Notes under the pieces: generated by a model
Told to the model about the DNA's origin: nothing
Database searches by the model: none
What the model saw: only the letters and a program-made list of their open reading frames with translations
Shown: positions 16,783-26,400 of the stretch, in pieces
How the letters are laid out: each line of letters opens with the position of its first letter
How positions within the stretch are numbered: the stretch's first letter is position 1
Translations under genes and position numbers: made by a program
Assembly: GCA_019454225.1 (NCBI GenBank)
Contig: CP075370.1
Location: 920,001-984,000, forward strand
From: Paracoccaceae bacterium
Lineage (GTDB): Bacteria > Pseudomonadota > Alphaproteobacteria > Rhodobacterales > Rhodobacteraceae
Direction of reading: 5' to 3'
DNA: 64,000 bases

Positions 16783-18656
16783 TGGATACCCGGCTACTGC
16801 GGCACTACGAAAATGAACTTGCCTACCTGCGCGACATGGGGGGAGAGTTCTCGCGTGCCTACCCCAAGATCGCCGCGCGGCTTGGCATGTCCGCGACCGA
16901 GGTCATTGACCCTTACGTCGAACGGCTGCTGGAGGGCGTGGCGTTCCTGTCGGCGCGCGTTCAGCTTGAACTGGAACTGCAATACCCGTCGTTCACGCAG
17001 CATCTGCTGGAAATCGTCTATCCGCACTATCTTGCGCCGACGCCGTCGATGATGATCGCGGCCTTCACCCCCGACGCCTCGGCGCAGATGAAGGACGGCT
17101 ACACGCTGCCGCGCGGCACGGCGCTGCGGTCGGTTCTGGGCGAGGATGACCAGACCGCCTGCCAGTTCCGCACCGCGCACGACGTCACGCTCTGGCCGAT
17201 CACGATCTCCGAGGCGGAGTACATAGATGGGCGCGGCGGCCTTGTCGCCGTGGGGCTGGGACGGGATGTCGAGGCGCGTGCCGGCATCCGGCTGCGCCTG
17301 AAATGTCTGGCCGAGGCGCCGCTGGCGGCGCTGTCGCTGGACCGGCTGACGCTGTTCTTCACAGGGATCGGCGGTCGTCACTGGCAGATGCACGAGATGT
17401 TCTGCACCCAGGTCACCGGCCTTGCCGGACGATCCACCGACCGGCGTGCGGACTGGGTGCTGGACCTCAAGGGTGGTGTGACTTCACGCGGCTATGACCC
17501 CGAAGAGGCGCTGCTGCCGCGTCCGAAGCGGTCATACGACGGCTATCGCCTGCTGCAGGAATACTTCGGGATGCCGCAGCGGTTCCATTTTGTGGACATC
17601 AACGGCCTGTCGCCGGCAATCAAGCGTGCGGCCGGGCACGAGGTGGACATCTACATCCTGCTGCGCGACGGCAATCCCGACATCGCCGCGGCGATCACGC
17701 CGGAGGCATTCCACCTGTTCGCGACGCCGGCCGTCAACCTGTTTCCCAAGCGCTGTGACCGCCTGCTGGTTACGCGAAAGGACACCGATCACCACGTCGT
17801 CCCCGACCGCACGGCACCCCATGACTATGAGGTGCACAGCATCGAGGAGGTGCTGGGGATATCCGAGAAGGGCGAGGATGACCTGTACTTCCGCCCGTTC
17901 TATTCTTCCGACGATTTCACTGCGGCCGGGGATTCATGGGCTGCCTACTACACCCAGTTCCGCCGCATGCGGCAGTTGTCCGACCGTGAGCGCCGACGCG
18001 GCGAGGGACGGTCGAGCTATCTCGGATCGGAACTGTACATCACCCTGGTCGATCCGGCGCAGGCGCCGTTCCCGGGAGATCTTGCCCAGATCGCGGTGCA
18101 GGCCCTTTGCACCAACCGGGACTTGCCGATGTTCCTGCCCACGGGGGGCGCGAATGTCTTTCATCTGCCCGACGGCGGCCCGATCACGCAGATTGCCACC
18201 CCCGTCTCGCCCACCGCCCCGCGCCCGTCGCTCGGGCAGGGTGACAGCGCCTGGCGACTGATCTCGCACCTGTCGCTGAACTACCTGTCGATTGCCGACA
18301 CCGAGCAAGGCGGCGGGGTGCAGGCGCTGCGCGAGCTTGTGGGCATCTACGCCCCGACGGGAAAGAAGGACATCGAGAAGCAGATCGAGGGGATGGTGAG
18401 CATCGACAGCCGACCCATCGTGCGTCGCATGGCCGACGGGCTGATGTCCACGGCGGTGCGCGGGTTGGAGATCCGGCTGACCTTCGATGACAGCTTCTTC
18501 GAGGGAACATCGGCCTATCTGCTGGGGTCGGTGCTGGAGCGGTTCTTCCGCCGCTACGTGACCATCAACAGCTTTACCGAGACCGTTCTACACACGCAGC
18601 AACGCGGGGAAATCGCGCGATGGAAACCGGACAGGGGACTGGGCCGGATCATCTGA
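16782..18656 (+). CDS. tssF: T6SS baseplate protein TssF (VasA/ImpG)
   Basis: A 624-residue TssF beginning MDTRLLRHYENELAYLRDMG. Also visible are FAREYPKIA-like SRAYPKIAARLGM, DPYVERLLEGVAFLSARVQ, and the C-terminal FEGTSAYLLGSVLERFFRRYVTINS (split here by position: about residues 565-595). TssF forms the baseplate wedge with TssG, TssE and TssK. It overlaps the tssE stop by one base and tssG by 37 bases, so the three are co-translated. Confidence 0.94.
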   Translation: MDTRLLRHYENELAYLRDMGGEFSRAYPKIAARLGMSATEVIDPYVERLLEGVAFLSARVQLELELQYPSFTQHLLEIVYPHYLAPTPSMMIAAFTPDASAQMKDGYTLPRGTALRSVLGEDDQTACQFRTAHDVTLWPITISEAEYIDGRGGLVAVGLGRDVEARAGIRLRLKCLAEAPLAALSLDRLTLFFTGIGGRHWQMHEMFCTQVTGLAGRSTDRRADWVLDLKGGVTSRGYDPEEALLPRPKRSYDGYRLLQEYFGMPQRFHFVDINGLSPAIKRAAGHEVDIYILLRDGNPDIAAAITPEAFHLFATPAVNLFPKRCDRLLVTRKDTDHHVVPDRTAPHDYEVHSIEEVLGISEKGEDDLYFRPFYSSDDFTAAGDSWAAYYTQFRRMRQLSDRERRRGEGRSSYLGSELYITLVDPAQAPFPGDLAQIAVQALCTNRDLPMFLPTGGANVFHLPDGGPITQIATPVSPTAPRPSLGQGDSAWRLISHLSLNYLSIADTEQGGGVQALRELVGIYAPTGKKDIEKQIEGMVSIDSRPIVRRMADGLMSTAVRGLEIRLTFDDSFFEGTSAYLLGSVLERFFRRYVTINSFTETVLHTQQRGEIARWKPDRGLGRII

Positions 18657-19693
18657 CGCATTACACGCGTCTGCTGGCGGACCCCCAATCGCATCACCTG
18701 TTCCTGGCGCTTCGAATCATCGAGGCTCAGTTCGTCGACATGCCGCGCCTGGGCGAAAGCAAGCGTCCCGCGGAGGATCCGATCCGGATCGAGCAGGAGG
18801 CAGAGCTTGCCTTTCCGCCCTCGACCATCGTGTCGATCACGCCACCTTCCGAGGGGCAGCCGGGGCGAATGGTCAACCGGTTCTTCGGCCTGTTCGGGCC
18901 GATGGGCCCCCTGCCGCTGCATCTGACGGAATACGCCCGCGACAGGTTGCGCAACCACCACGACACAACCTTCATCGCCTTTGCCAACATGCTGACGCAT
19001 CGCATGGCCGGGCTGCTGTACCGCGCCTGGGCGTCGGCGCAACCAGCGCCTTCCTTTGACCGGGCCCTGCGCGGCCGGCGGGCCCGCGGGGTCGACGCGG
19101 ATCCGTTCGAACGCAAGGTGGCCGCGCTCAGCGGGCATTACGAGCATGCGCTGCGTTACCGCGACGCGATGCCGGAACTGGCCAAACGACACTTTGCCGG
19201 GCATCTGGCCCCTGCCCCCCGGCATGCCGAGGGCCTGGTGTCGATCCTGTCCGTCTTTGTGCGCGCGCCCGTCACGCTCGTGCCGTTTATCGGCCAATGG
19301 CTGCAACTGGAGCCCGACGATCGCTGGCAACTCGGGGCGCGCGTGGGGTTGGGGCAGGGCACAAGCATCGGCAACCGGGTCTGGAGCCACGCCGCAAAGT
19401 TCCGGCTGCGGATCGGCCCCATGGGCCTGGTCGAGTTCAGGCGGCTCGTCGCGAAGGGATCGTCCTCGCTCGACCGGCTGGAAGCCATCGTGCGGAACTA
19501 CGTGGGCGACACGCTGGACTGGGATGTGAATCTGGTTCTGGCGAAGGATCAGGTACCGCAGGCGCAACTCGGCGGCGATACCGCACTCGGGCAGACCAGC
19601 TGGATCGGTACCAGAACGAAAGACACGGACGCCGACGATCTGTATCTTGTGCCGAAAAGTCTGGCCCGGCGACGGGCGACCGAGGCGGTCTAG
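18620..19693 (+). CDS. tssG: T6SS baseplate protein TssG (VasB/ImpH)
   Basis: A 357-residue TssG with FLALRIIEAQ, the FGLFGPMGPLPLHLTEYA block, the FANMLTHRMAGLLYRAW region, and GPMGLVEFRRL in the C-terminal domain. It makes the wedge heterotrimer with two TssF. The first ATG lies within the end of tssF (37-base overlap), an arrangement common for this pair. The gap to tssH is 51 bases. Confidence 0.93.
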   Translation: METGQGTGPDHLTHYTRLLADPQSHHLFLALRIIEAQFVDMPRLGESKRPAEDPIRIEQEAELAFPPSTIVSITPPSEGQPGRMVNRFFGLFGPMGPLPLHLTEYARDRLRNHHDTTFIAFANMLTHRMAGLLYRAWASAQPAPSFDRALRGRRARGVDADPFERKVAALSGHYEHALRYRDAMPELAKRHFAGHLAPAPRHAEGLVSILSVFVRAPVTLVPFIGQWLQLEPDDRWQLGARVGLGQGTSIGNRVWSHAAKFRLRIGPMGLVEFRRLVAKGSSSLDRLEAIVRNYVGDTLDWDVNLVLAKDQVPQAQLGGDTALGQTSWIGTRTKDTDADDLYLVPKSLARRRATEAV

Positions 19694-19744
19694 GAACGAA
19701 CGACAAGGGCCGCAATGCGGCACGACATGGGAAGGTGAGGGGAC

Positions 19745-22450
19745 ATGAGCGAAATCAGCCGCGTGGCGCTGTTCGGCAAGCTGAACCGGCTTGGCTATCA
19801 GGCGATCGAGAGCGCCGCAGTGTTCTGCAAGTTGCGCGGAAATCCCTATGTCGAGGTGATCCACTGGATACACCAGATCCTGCAATTGCAGGACAGCGAC
19901 ATCCATCGCATCGCCAAGCACTACAAGATGGACCCGGCACGCATGGCGGCCGACATGACACGCGCACTCGACGGGTTGCCGCGGGGCGCCTCGACCATCC
20001 AGGATCTTTCGGCGCATCTGGAAAACGCGGTCGAGCGTGCCTGGGTCTATGGTTCGCTCAAGTACAACTCGAACCAGGTCCGCACCGGGCACATCATTCT
20101 CGGAATGCTCAAGACCAAGGAGCTTCAGGGTATCCTCTACGGGATCACCGAACAGTTCCGGGTGATCAAGGCCGATGACCTTGCCGACAATTTCGCCAAG
20201 GCGGTAGAAGGCAGCCCCGAGGATGCCATGGCGCCGCAGGACGGAAGCCGCACCGGTGGCGGCGTCTCGCCCGGGGAGCACTCCGGCGCCATCGCGCCCG
20301 CCCAGATGGGCAAGGAAGAGGCGCTGCAGCAGTTCTGCACCGACCTCACGCAGCAGGCCCGCGACGGCAAAATCGACCCGATCATGGGCCGCGACGAAGA
20401 AATCCGCCAGGTGGTGGACGTGCTGATGCGGCGGCGCCAGAACAACCCGATCCTCGTGGGTGAGGCCGGGGTGGGCAAGACCGCGGTGGTCGAGGGGTTC
20501 GCCCTGCGCATCGCCCGTGGCGACGTCCCGCCCAGTCTCAAGGATGCCCGCATCCTGACACTGGATGTCGGCCTTCTGCAGGCGGGCGCCAGCATGAAGG
20601 GTGAGTTCGAGAACCGCCTGAAGTCGGTGATCGAGGAAATCCAGGCGTCGACAACCCCGATCATCACGTTCATCGACGAGACACATACGCTGATCGGCGC
20701 TGGCGGCGCGGCGGGCACGGGCGATGCCGCGAACCTGCTGAAACCCGCGCTGGCACGCGGCACGCTGCGCACCATCGGTGCGACCACATGGGCAGAATAC
20801 AAGAAGCACATCGAGAAGGATCCGGCGCTGACCCGGCGTTTCCAGACCGTCGTGGTGGATGAGCCCAGCCCGACCAAAGCCATCATGATGATGCGCGGGA
20901 TCGCCAGCATGCTGGAAAAGCACCACAAGGTGCAGGTTCTCGACGAGGGGATCGAGGCCGCCGTCAACCTCTCGGCCCGCTACATCCCGGCGCGGCAACT
21001 GCCGGACAAGTCGGTCAGCGTCCTTGATACCGCCTGCGCCCGCGTCGCGATCAGCCAGCACGCCGTTCCCCCCGAGGTCGACGATGCCCGCAAGCGGATC
21101 AGCGCGCTCGAAACCGAACTCGAGATCATCGACCGGGACGAGACCGCCGGCTACGACGTCGCCGAGCGCCGCGCCGCGATCAAGGCGATCAAGGCCGATG
21201 AAGAGAGACGCCTCGCGGGCCTGACCGAACGATGGGAGGCCGAGAAGGCCGTGGTCGAGGAGATCCTCGCCATTCGGGCGAAGCTGCGCGAAGGGGGCCA
21301 GCCGGTCGAGGCTGCACCCGAACCCGTCGAGCCGGGTGCGGATGCACCGCCACCGGTGGATCGCGTGCAACTGATGGCCGACCTCAAGGCCAAGAATGCC
21401 GAACTGATCGCGATGCAGGGGGAAACCCCGCTGATCCTGCCCATCGTCGACGCGCAGGCGGTGGCGACAGTGGTGGGTGACTGGACCGGCATTCCCGTGG
21501 GCCGGATGCTGAAGGACGAGATCGAGACCGTCCTGCGGCTTGACGAGCATCTGGCGAAGCGGGTGATCGGCCAGGACCACGCGATGAAGATGATCGCCAA
21601 ACGCATCCAGACCAGTCGCGCGGGCCTCGACAACCCGTCCAAGCCCATCGGGGTGTTCATGCTGGCTGGCACTTCGGGCGTCGGCAAGACCGAGACGGCG
21701 CTGGCCCTGGCCGAGGTGCTGTATGGCGGCGAGCAGAACGTCATCACCATCAACATGTCCGAATATCAGGAGGCGCACACCGTCAGCTCGCTGAAGGGCG
21801 CCCCCCCCGGCTATGTCGGCTATGGCGAGGGCGGCGTGCTGACCGAGGCGGTGCGGCGCAAGCCCTATTCGGTCGTGCTGCTCGACGAGGTGGAAAAGGC
21901 CCACCCCGACGTGCACGAGATCTTCTTCCAGGTGTTCGACAAGGGCCAGATGGAGGATGGCGAGGGGCGGATGATCGACTTCCGCAACTGCCTGATCCTG
22001 CTGACGACGAACGCGGGCACCGAGATGATCATGGACATGTGCGCCGATCCCGATCTGATGCCCGACCCCGAGGGTCTGGCCAAGGCGCTGCGCGAACCCC
22101 TGCTGAAGATCTTCCCGCCCGCCTTGCTGGGCCGTCTGGTGACGATCCCCTACTACCCGCTCAGCCCCACCATGATCGCCGAGATCACCAAGCTCCAGCT
22201 CAACCGCATCAAGAAGCGGGTGCAGGCCGCGCATGGCGTGCCCTTCGAATACAGCGATGCCGTGGTCGAAACCATCGTTTCGCGCTGTCAGGAACTTGAA
22301 TCCGGCGGCCGGATGATCGACGCTATAGTGACGAATACGATGCTGCCCGACATCTCGGCGGAATTTCTGCGCCGCATGATGACCGGGGGGGAGGTCACGC
22401 GCGTGGCCATAGACGTGAAGGACAGCGAATTCACCTATTCATTCGATTGA
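19745..22450 (+). CDS. tssH: T6SS sheath-recycling ATPase ClpV (TssH)
   Basis: A 901-residue AAA+ protein with the ClpV N-domain (residues about 1-165), two ATPase modules with Walker A GEAGVGKT (239-246) and GTSGVGKT (642-649), and Walker B FIDETHTLIG and LLDEVEKAHP. A shortened coiled middle domain lies between them. ClpV hexamers unfold contracted TssB/TssC sheath for reuse. The linker after the N-domain is Gly-rich and acidic. It is distinguished from ClpB by the N-domain and by its T6SS context. Confidence 0.95.
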   Translation: MSEISRVALFGKLNRLGYQAIESAAVFCKLRGNPYVEVIHWIHQILQLQDSDIHRIAKHYKMDPARMAADMTRALDGLPRGASTIQDLSAHLENAVERAWVYGSLKYNSNQVRTGHIILGMLKTKELQGILYGITEQFRVIKADDLADNFAKAVEGSPEDAMAPQDGSRTGGGVSPGEHSGAIAPAQMGKEEALQQFCTDLTQQARDGKIDPIMGRDEEIRQVVDVLMRRRQNNPILVGEAGVGKTAVVEGFALRIARGDVPPSLKDARILTLDVGLLQAGASMKGEFENRLKSVIEEIQASTTPIITFIDETHTLIGAGGAAGTGDAANLLKPALARGTLRTIGATTWAEYKKHIEKDPALTRRFQTVVVDEPSPTKAIMMMRGIASMLEKHHKVQVLDEGIEAAVNLSARYIPARQLPDKSVSVLDTACARVAISQHAVPPEVDDARKRISALETELEIIDRDETAGYDVAERRAAIKAIKADEERRLAGLTERWEAEKAVVEEILAIRAKLREGGQPVEAAPEPVEPGADAPPPVDRVQLMADLKAKNAELIAMQGETPLILPIVDAQAVATVVGDWTGIPVGRMLKDEIETVLRLDEHLAKRVIGQDHAMKMIAKRIQTSRAGLDNPSKPIGVFMLAGTSGVGKTETALALAEVLYGGEQNVITINMSEYQEAHTVSSLKGAPPGYVGYGEGGVLTEAVRRKPYSVVLLDEVEKAHPDVHEIFFQVFDKGQMEDGEGRMIDFRNCLILLTTNAGTEMIMDMCADPDLMPDPEGLAKALREPLLKIFPPALLGRLVTIPYYPLSPTMIAEITKLQLNRIKKRVQAAHGVPFEYSDAVVETIVSRCQELESGGRMIDAIVTNTMLPDISAEFLRRMMTGGEVTRVAIDVKDSEFTYSFD

Positions 22451-22465
22451 CGAAAGGAGACAGCC

Positions 22466-23386
22466 ATGGCTGCCGCAGGGACGAAGAAGAAGATCAAGTT
22501 CGAGATCGAGATCGAGCCCTTCGACGAGACCGACAAGGGCAACAAGGCCTGGGCGACCGGGATCAAGGAGATCGACAAGGCCGTCAAGACCATCAAGTGG
22601 AAGGGCGAAGCGGAGCTTGACGACAAGAAGTGGCCGGTGAAGAAGCTGCAGGAAGAGGGCGCCTTCGCCGCCCGCATGGCGCTGAAGATCTTCGCGGGCT
22701 GCGTGCGTGAGGCCAAGAAGACCGCCGAGAAGGGCAAGGAGAAGGACGGCATCAAGGCGGTCCTCGACGGCTACAAGGATCTGGAAAAGGACCTCGACAG
22801 CGGGCTCGACAAATGGCTCGAGAACATCGAATCGGGCAAGGCCGACAACGCGGGGGCGCTGAAGGCCGGGAAGGCCGCCTTCGACAAGCTGAACTCGGTC
22901 GAGTTCAAGGGCGCCTTCGATGGTCCGCGCAAGAAGGCCATCGACGCGCTGAAGGCTCTGACCAAGGATGGTGTCGACCCCAAGGTCCAGCAGAAGGCCG
23001 GAAAGGTGCTCGAGGGGCTTGCAGATGAGTTCGGCAAGACCGGGAAGGAGGCACAGAAGGCGATCGATTTCCTGCTGAAGACCGGCAAGAAGCTGAAGGA
23101 CGACAAGGACGCGGATGCAGAACTGAAGAACTTCGGCGTCGAGGTTCTGAAGGGCAAGAACGAAGAGACGTTCACCGATTTCGTGGATGCGGCCGAAAAG
23201 CTTGGGGAGGTGTTCGAGGTGGTGGTCGAGGACGCCAAGAAGGGCGCTCTGGATCCCGACACGGCAAAGACCGCGGTCTCCGAGCTTGAACGCCTGTCTG
23301 GGCTGGAGAAGACCGCGCAAAGCGCCGTCGCGCTCGCCAAGTCGCTGACGGCGAAGTTCAAGAAGATCGAACAGAAGCTGAAGTGA
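22466..23386 (+). CDS. Unrecognised Lys-rich helical protein inside the T6SS operon (306 aa)
   Basis: I do not recognise this family. The 306 residues are dominated by Lys, Glu, Asp and Ala, with predicted long amphipathic helices. There is a single cysteine (FAGCVRE, about residue 76), no signal peptide and no membrane segment. The N-terminus KKKIKFEIEIEPFDE looks like beta strand; the rest is alternating helices such as YKDLEKDLDSGLDKWLENIE. It begins 15 bases after clpV behind AAAGGAGA and lies 76 bases before the giant fusion gene, so it is surely co-transcribed. It could be a structural part, chaperone or secreted substrate; none can be chosen from sequence alone. Confidence 0.75.
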   Translation: MAAAGTKKKIKFEIEIEPFDETDKGNKAWATGIKEIDKAVKTIKWKGEAELDDKKWPVKKLQEEGAFAARMALKIFAGCVREAKKTAEKGKEKDGIKAVLDGYKDLEKDLDSGLDKWLENIESGKADNAGALKAGKAAFDKLNSVEFKGAFDGPRKKAIDALKALTKDGVDPKVQQKAGKVLEGLADEFGKTGKEAQKAIDFLLKTGKKLKDDKDADAELKNFGVEVLKGKNEETFTDFVDAAEKLGEVFEVVVEDAKKGALDPDTAKTAVSELERLSGLEKTAQSAVALAKSLTAKFKKIEQKLK

Positions 23387-23462
23387 CACGGGAAGGGGCG
23401 GGCGGTGAAACCACCGGCGTGCAGAGCAAGGGACGGGAAAGATATCCCGGCGGCAGCCTGAC

Positions 23463-26400
23463 ATGACGGGAGGAGGCCAGAAGTTCATCGCCCGCAACCG
23501 CGCGCCGCGTGTTCAGATCGAATACGACGTCGAGCTTTACGGTGCGGAAAAGAAGGTGCAGTTGCCCTTCGTCATGGGCGTCATGGCCGATCTGTCGGGT
23601 CGGCCCGAGTCACCGCTGCCGCCGGTTGCAGACCGTTCGTTCCTTGAGATCGACGTCGACACCTTCGATGCCCGGATGAAGGCGATGCGGCCCCGCGCCG
23701 CCTTCACGGTGCCCAACACCCTGACGGGTGATGGCAACATCGCCGTCGACCTGACCTTCGAACGCATGGACGACTTTACGCCGGGCGCCATCGCCGCACG
23801 CGTCGAACCGTTGCGCCAACTGTTCGACGCCCGGCGGCAACTTGCGGATCTCGCGACCTACATGGATGGCAAGTCGGGGGCCGAGGCCCTGCTCGAAGCG
23901 CTGCTGCGCGATCCGGCACGGCTTGCCGCCATCGCATCGGGCGCAGTCGCAGATGATCCGCCATCCCCGGCGCAAACGTTGATGGCGCTGCGCATTGCGG
24001 CGCCGGTTCCCGCCGATTCCTCCGCGCCGGACCCCGCCGCCACGGCCCTCGCCGCCCTGCGTGCCGCCGCTCCGGCGGAGGCCCCGCCTGCCGAGGCGGA
24101 GGCCGACCGCGCCCTCGCCGCCCTGCGCAGCGCGGCCCCGGTGCCCGCTGAGCCGTCCGTGCCGGACCCCGCTGCCGCTGCCCTCGCCGCCCTGCGTGCC
24201 GCCACCCCGGCGGAGGCCCCGCCTGCCGAGGCAGAGGCCGACCGCGCCCTCGCCGCCCTGCGCAGCGCGGCCCCGGTAGCCGCCGAGCCCTCCGCGCCGG
24301 ACCCCGCCGCCACGGCCCTCGCCGCCCTCCGCAGCGCCACCCCAGCGGAGGCACCACCCGCCGCGACGGAGGCCGACCGTGCCCTCTCGGCGCTGCGCAG
24401 CGCTGCGCCGGCGGAGGCACCACCCACCGCGACGGAGGCCGACCATGCCCTCTCGGCGCTGCGCAGCGCGGCGCCGGTAGCCGCCGAACCCTCCGCGCCG
24501 GACCCTGCCGCCGTTGCCCTCGCCGCTCTGCGGGCCGCCGCGCCGGTGGAGACGCCGCCCGTCGAGGCGGAGGCCGACCGCGCCCTCGCCGCCCTGCGCA
24601 GCGCGGCCCCGGTGCCCGCCGAGCCCTCCGCGCCGGACCCTGCCGCCACGGCTCTCGCCGCCCTGCGTGCCGCCGCCCCGGCGGAGGCCCCGCCTGCCGA
24701 GGCAGAGGCCGACCGTGCCCTCTCGGCGCTGCGCAGCGCGGCGCCGGTAGCCGCCGAACCCTCCGCGCCGGACCCCGCCGCCGCTGCGCTCGCCGCCCTG
24801 CGTGCCGCCGCCCCGGCGGAGGCCCCGCCTGCCGAGGCAGAGGCCGACCGCGCCCTCGCCGCCCTGCGCAGCGCGGCGCCAGTAGCCGCCGATCCCTCCG
24901 CGCCGGACCCCGCCGCCACGGCCCTCGCCGCCCTGCGTGCCGCCACCCCGCCGGAGGCGCCGCCCGTCGAGGCGGAGGCCGACCGCGCCCTCTCGGCGCT
25001 GCGCAGCGCGGCCCCGGCGCCCGCCGAACCCTCCACGCCGGACCCCGCCACCGCTGCCCTCGCCGCCCTGCGTGCTGCCGCTCCGGCGGAGGCACCGCCC
25101 GTCGAGGCGGAGGCCGACCGTGCCCTATCGGCGCTGCGCAGCGCGGCCCCGGTAGCCGCCGAACCCTCCGCGCCGGACCCCGCCGCCGCTGCCCTCGCCG
25201 CCCTGCGTGCCGCCGCCCCGGCGGAGGCCCCGCCTGCCGAGGCAGAGGCCGACCGTGCGCTCGCTGCCCTGCGCAGCGCGGCGCCGGTAGCCGCCGAGCC
25301 CTCCGCGCCGGACCCCGCCGCCACGGCCCTCGCCGCCCTGCGTGCCGCCACCCCGCCGGAGGCACCGCCCGTCGAGACGGAGGCCGATCCGCTTTCGGCA
25401 CTCGACGCAATTCTGGGAGATGTCGGGGCAATCGCGGTTCCGACGCGCGACGAAGCCCCGGGGTCTCAGGGGAAAATCGAACCGGACGTGGTGGCCACGC
25501 CGACCGACAAGGATCCGCCGGTCGATATCGATGCCCTGCTTTCCGGCGCCGCCCCCGGTGACTTCGGCGCGATTGACCCAGGTGCTGCACCGAACGGCCG
25601 GGATGCGGCCGACCTGGATGGATTGCTCGCTTCGGCGTCGGCTGAATCCGGTGGCGGCCTGGATGCGCTGTCCGATCTTGATGCGCTGTTGGGCGGAGGT
25701 CACGCGCCTGACGCCGGTCGTTTGCCGGATGGGCAGGGCGGGAATCCCCCGGGCGAAGCCGAAACGCGCGATCCGCTGGACGACCTGGACTTCCTGCTCG
25801 ATGGCGCCGCGACTTCGGCACAACCGGGATCTGCGGGTTCCAACCCCGAGCGTCTCGACGGCCTGACGGGCAGTGACCCCGTGACAGATCCGTTGGCAGA
25901 TCTTGAGGCATTGCTCGCCGGACCTGCGGCCGCGGCGCCGGCCCCGGCGGCTGCTGCCGATCCGCTTGCCGATCTTCAGTCCTGGACAGTGCCCGACGAA
26001 CCCGTGTCCGATCCGTCACCCTCCGAACCTGCGGCGGCGGACGGACTTGCCGCGCTGGATGCGTTGCTGTCGGAGGGGGCAGGGGGTGACCCCCTGGCCG
26101 ATCTTCAGGCGCTGCTTGGCCCGGACCCCGCGCCCGCGGCGGGGCAGGTGTCGGTGGACCCGCTTTCGGATCTCGATGCCTTGATGGCCGGTCTGGCGGC
26201 GGATGCGCCGGATGATGCGGCAATGGGGCTGGACGCGGTGATCGCCGCCGCAGATGATCCGCTGGCCGGGATCGACGCGATGCTCGCAGCGGGAACGGCA
26301 GCGGTTGCGACGCGAAGGGAGGGGCCGATGTCGGATCTTGATGCGCTGTTGGGTGGGGCAGGGTCTGCCTATGGGACGCTCAACGCCCCGGCCCCGAACC

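Noticed and set aside
18554-22234. Long antisense open frame over tssG and clpV
   Set aside because: It has low-complexity His/Arg/Gly/Leu composition and no domain; it is fully explained by codon bias of the sense genes.
23982-25388. CRISPR-like array
   Set aside because: The repeats are contiguous, coding, in frame and without unique spacers.
23776-26223. Pro/Arg-rich antisense open frames across the repeat array
   Set aside because: Repeats in any frame give open frames here. Only the plus frame continues into TssB-like and TssC-like domains.
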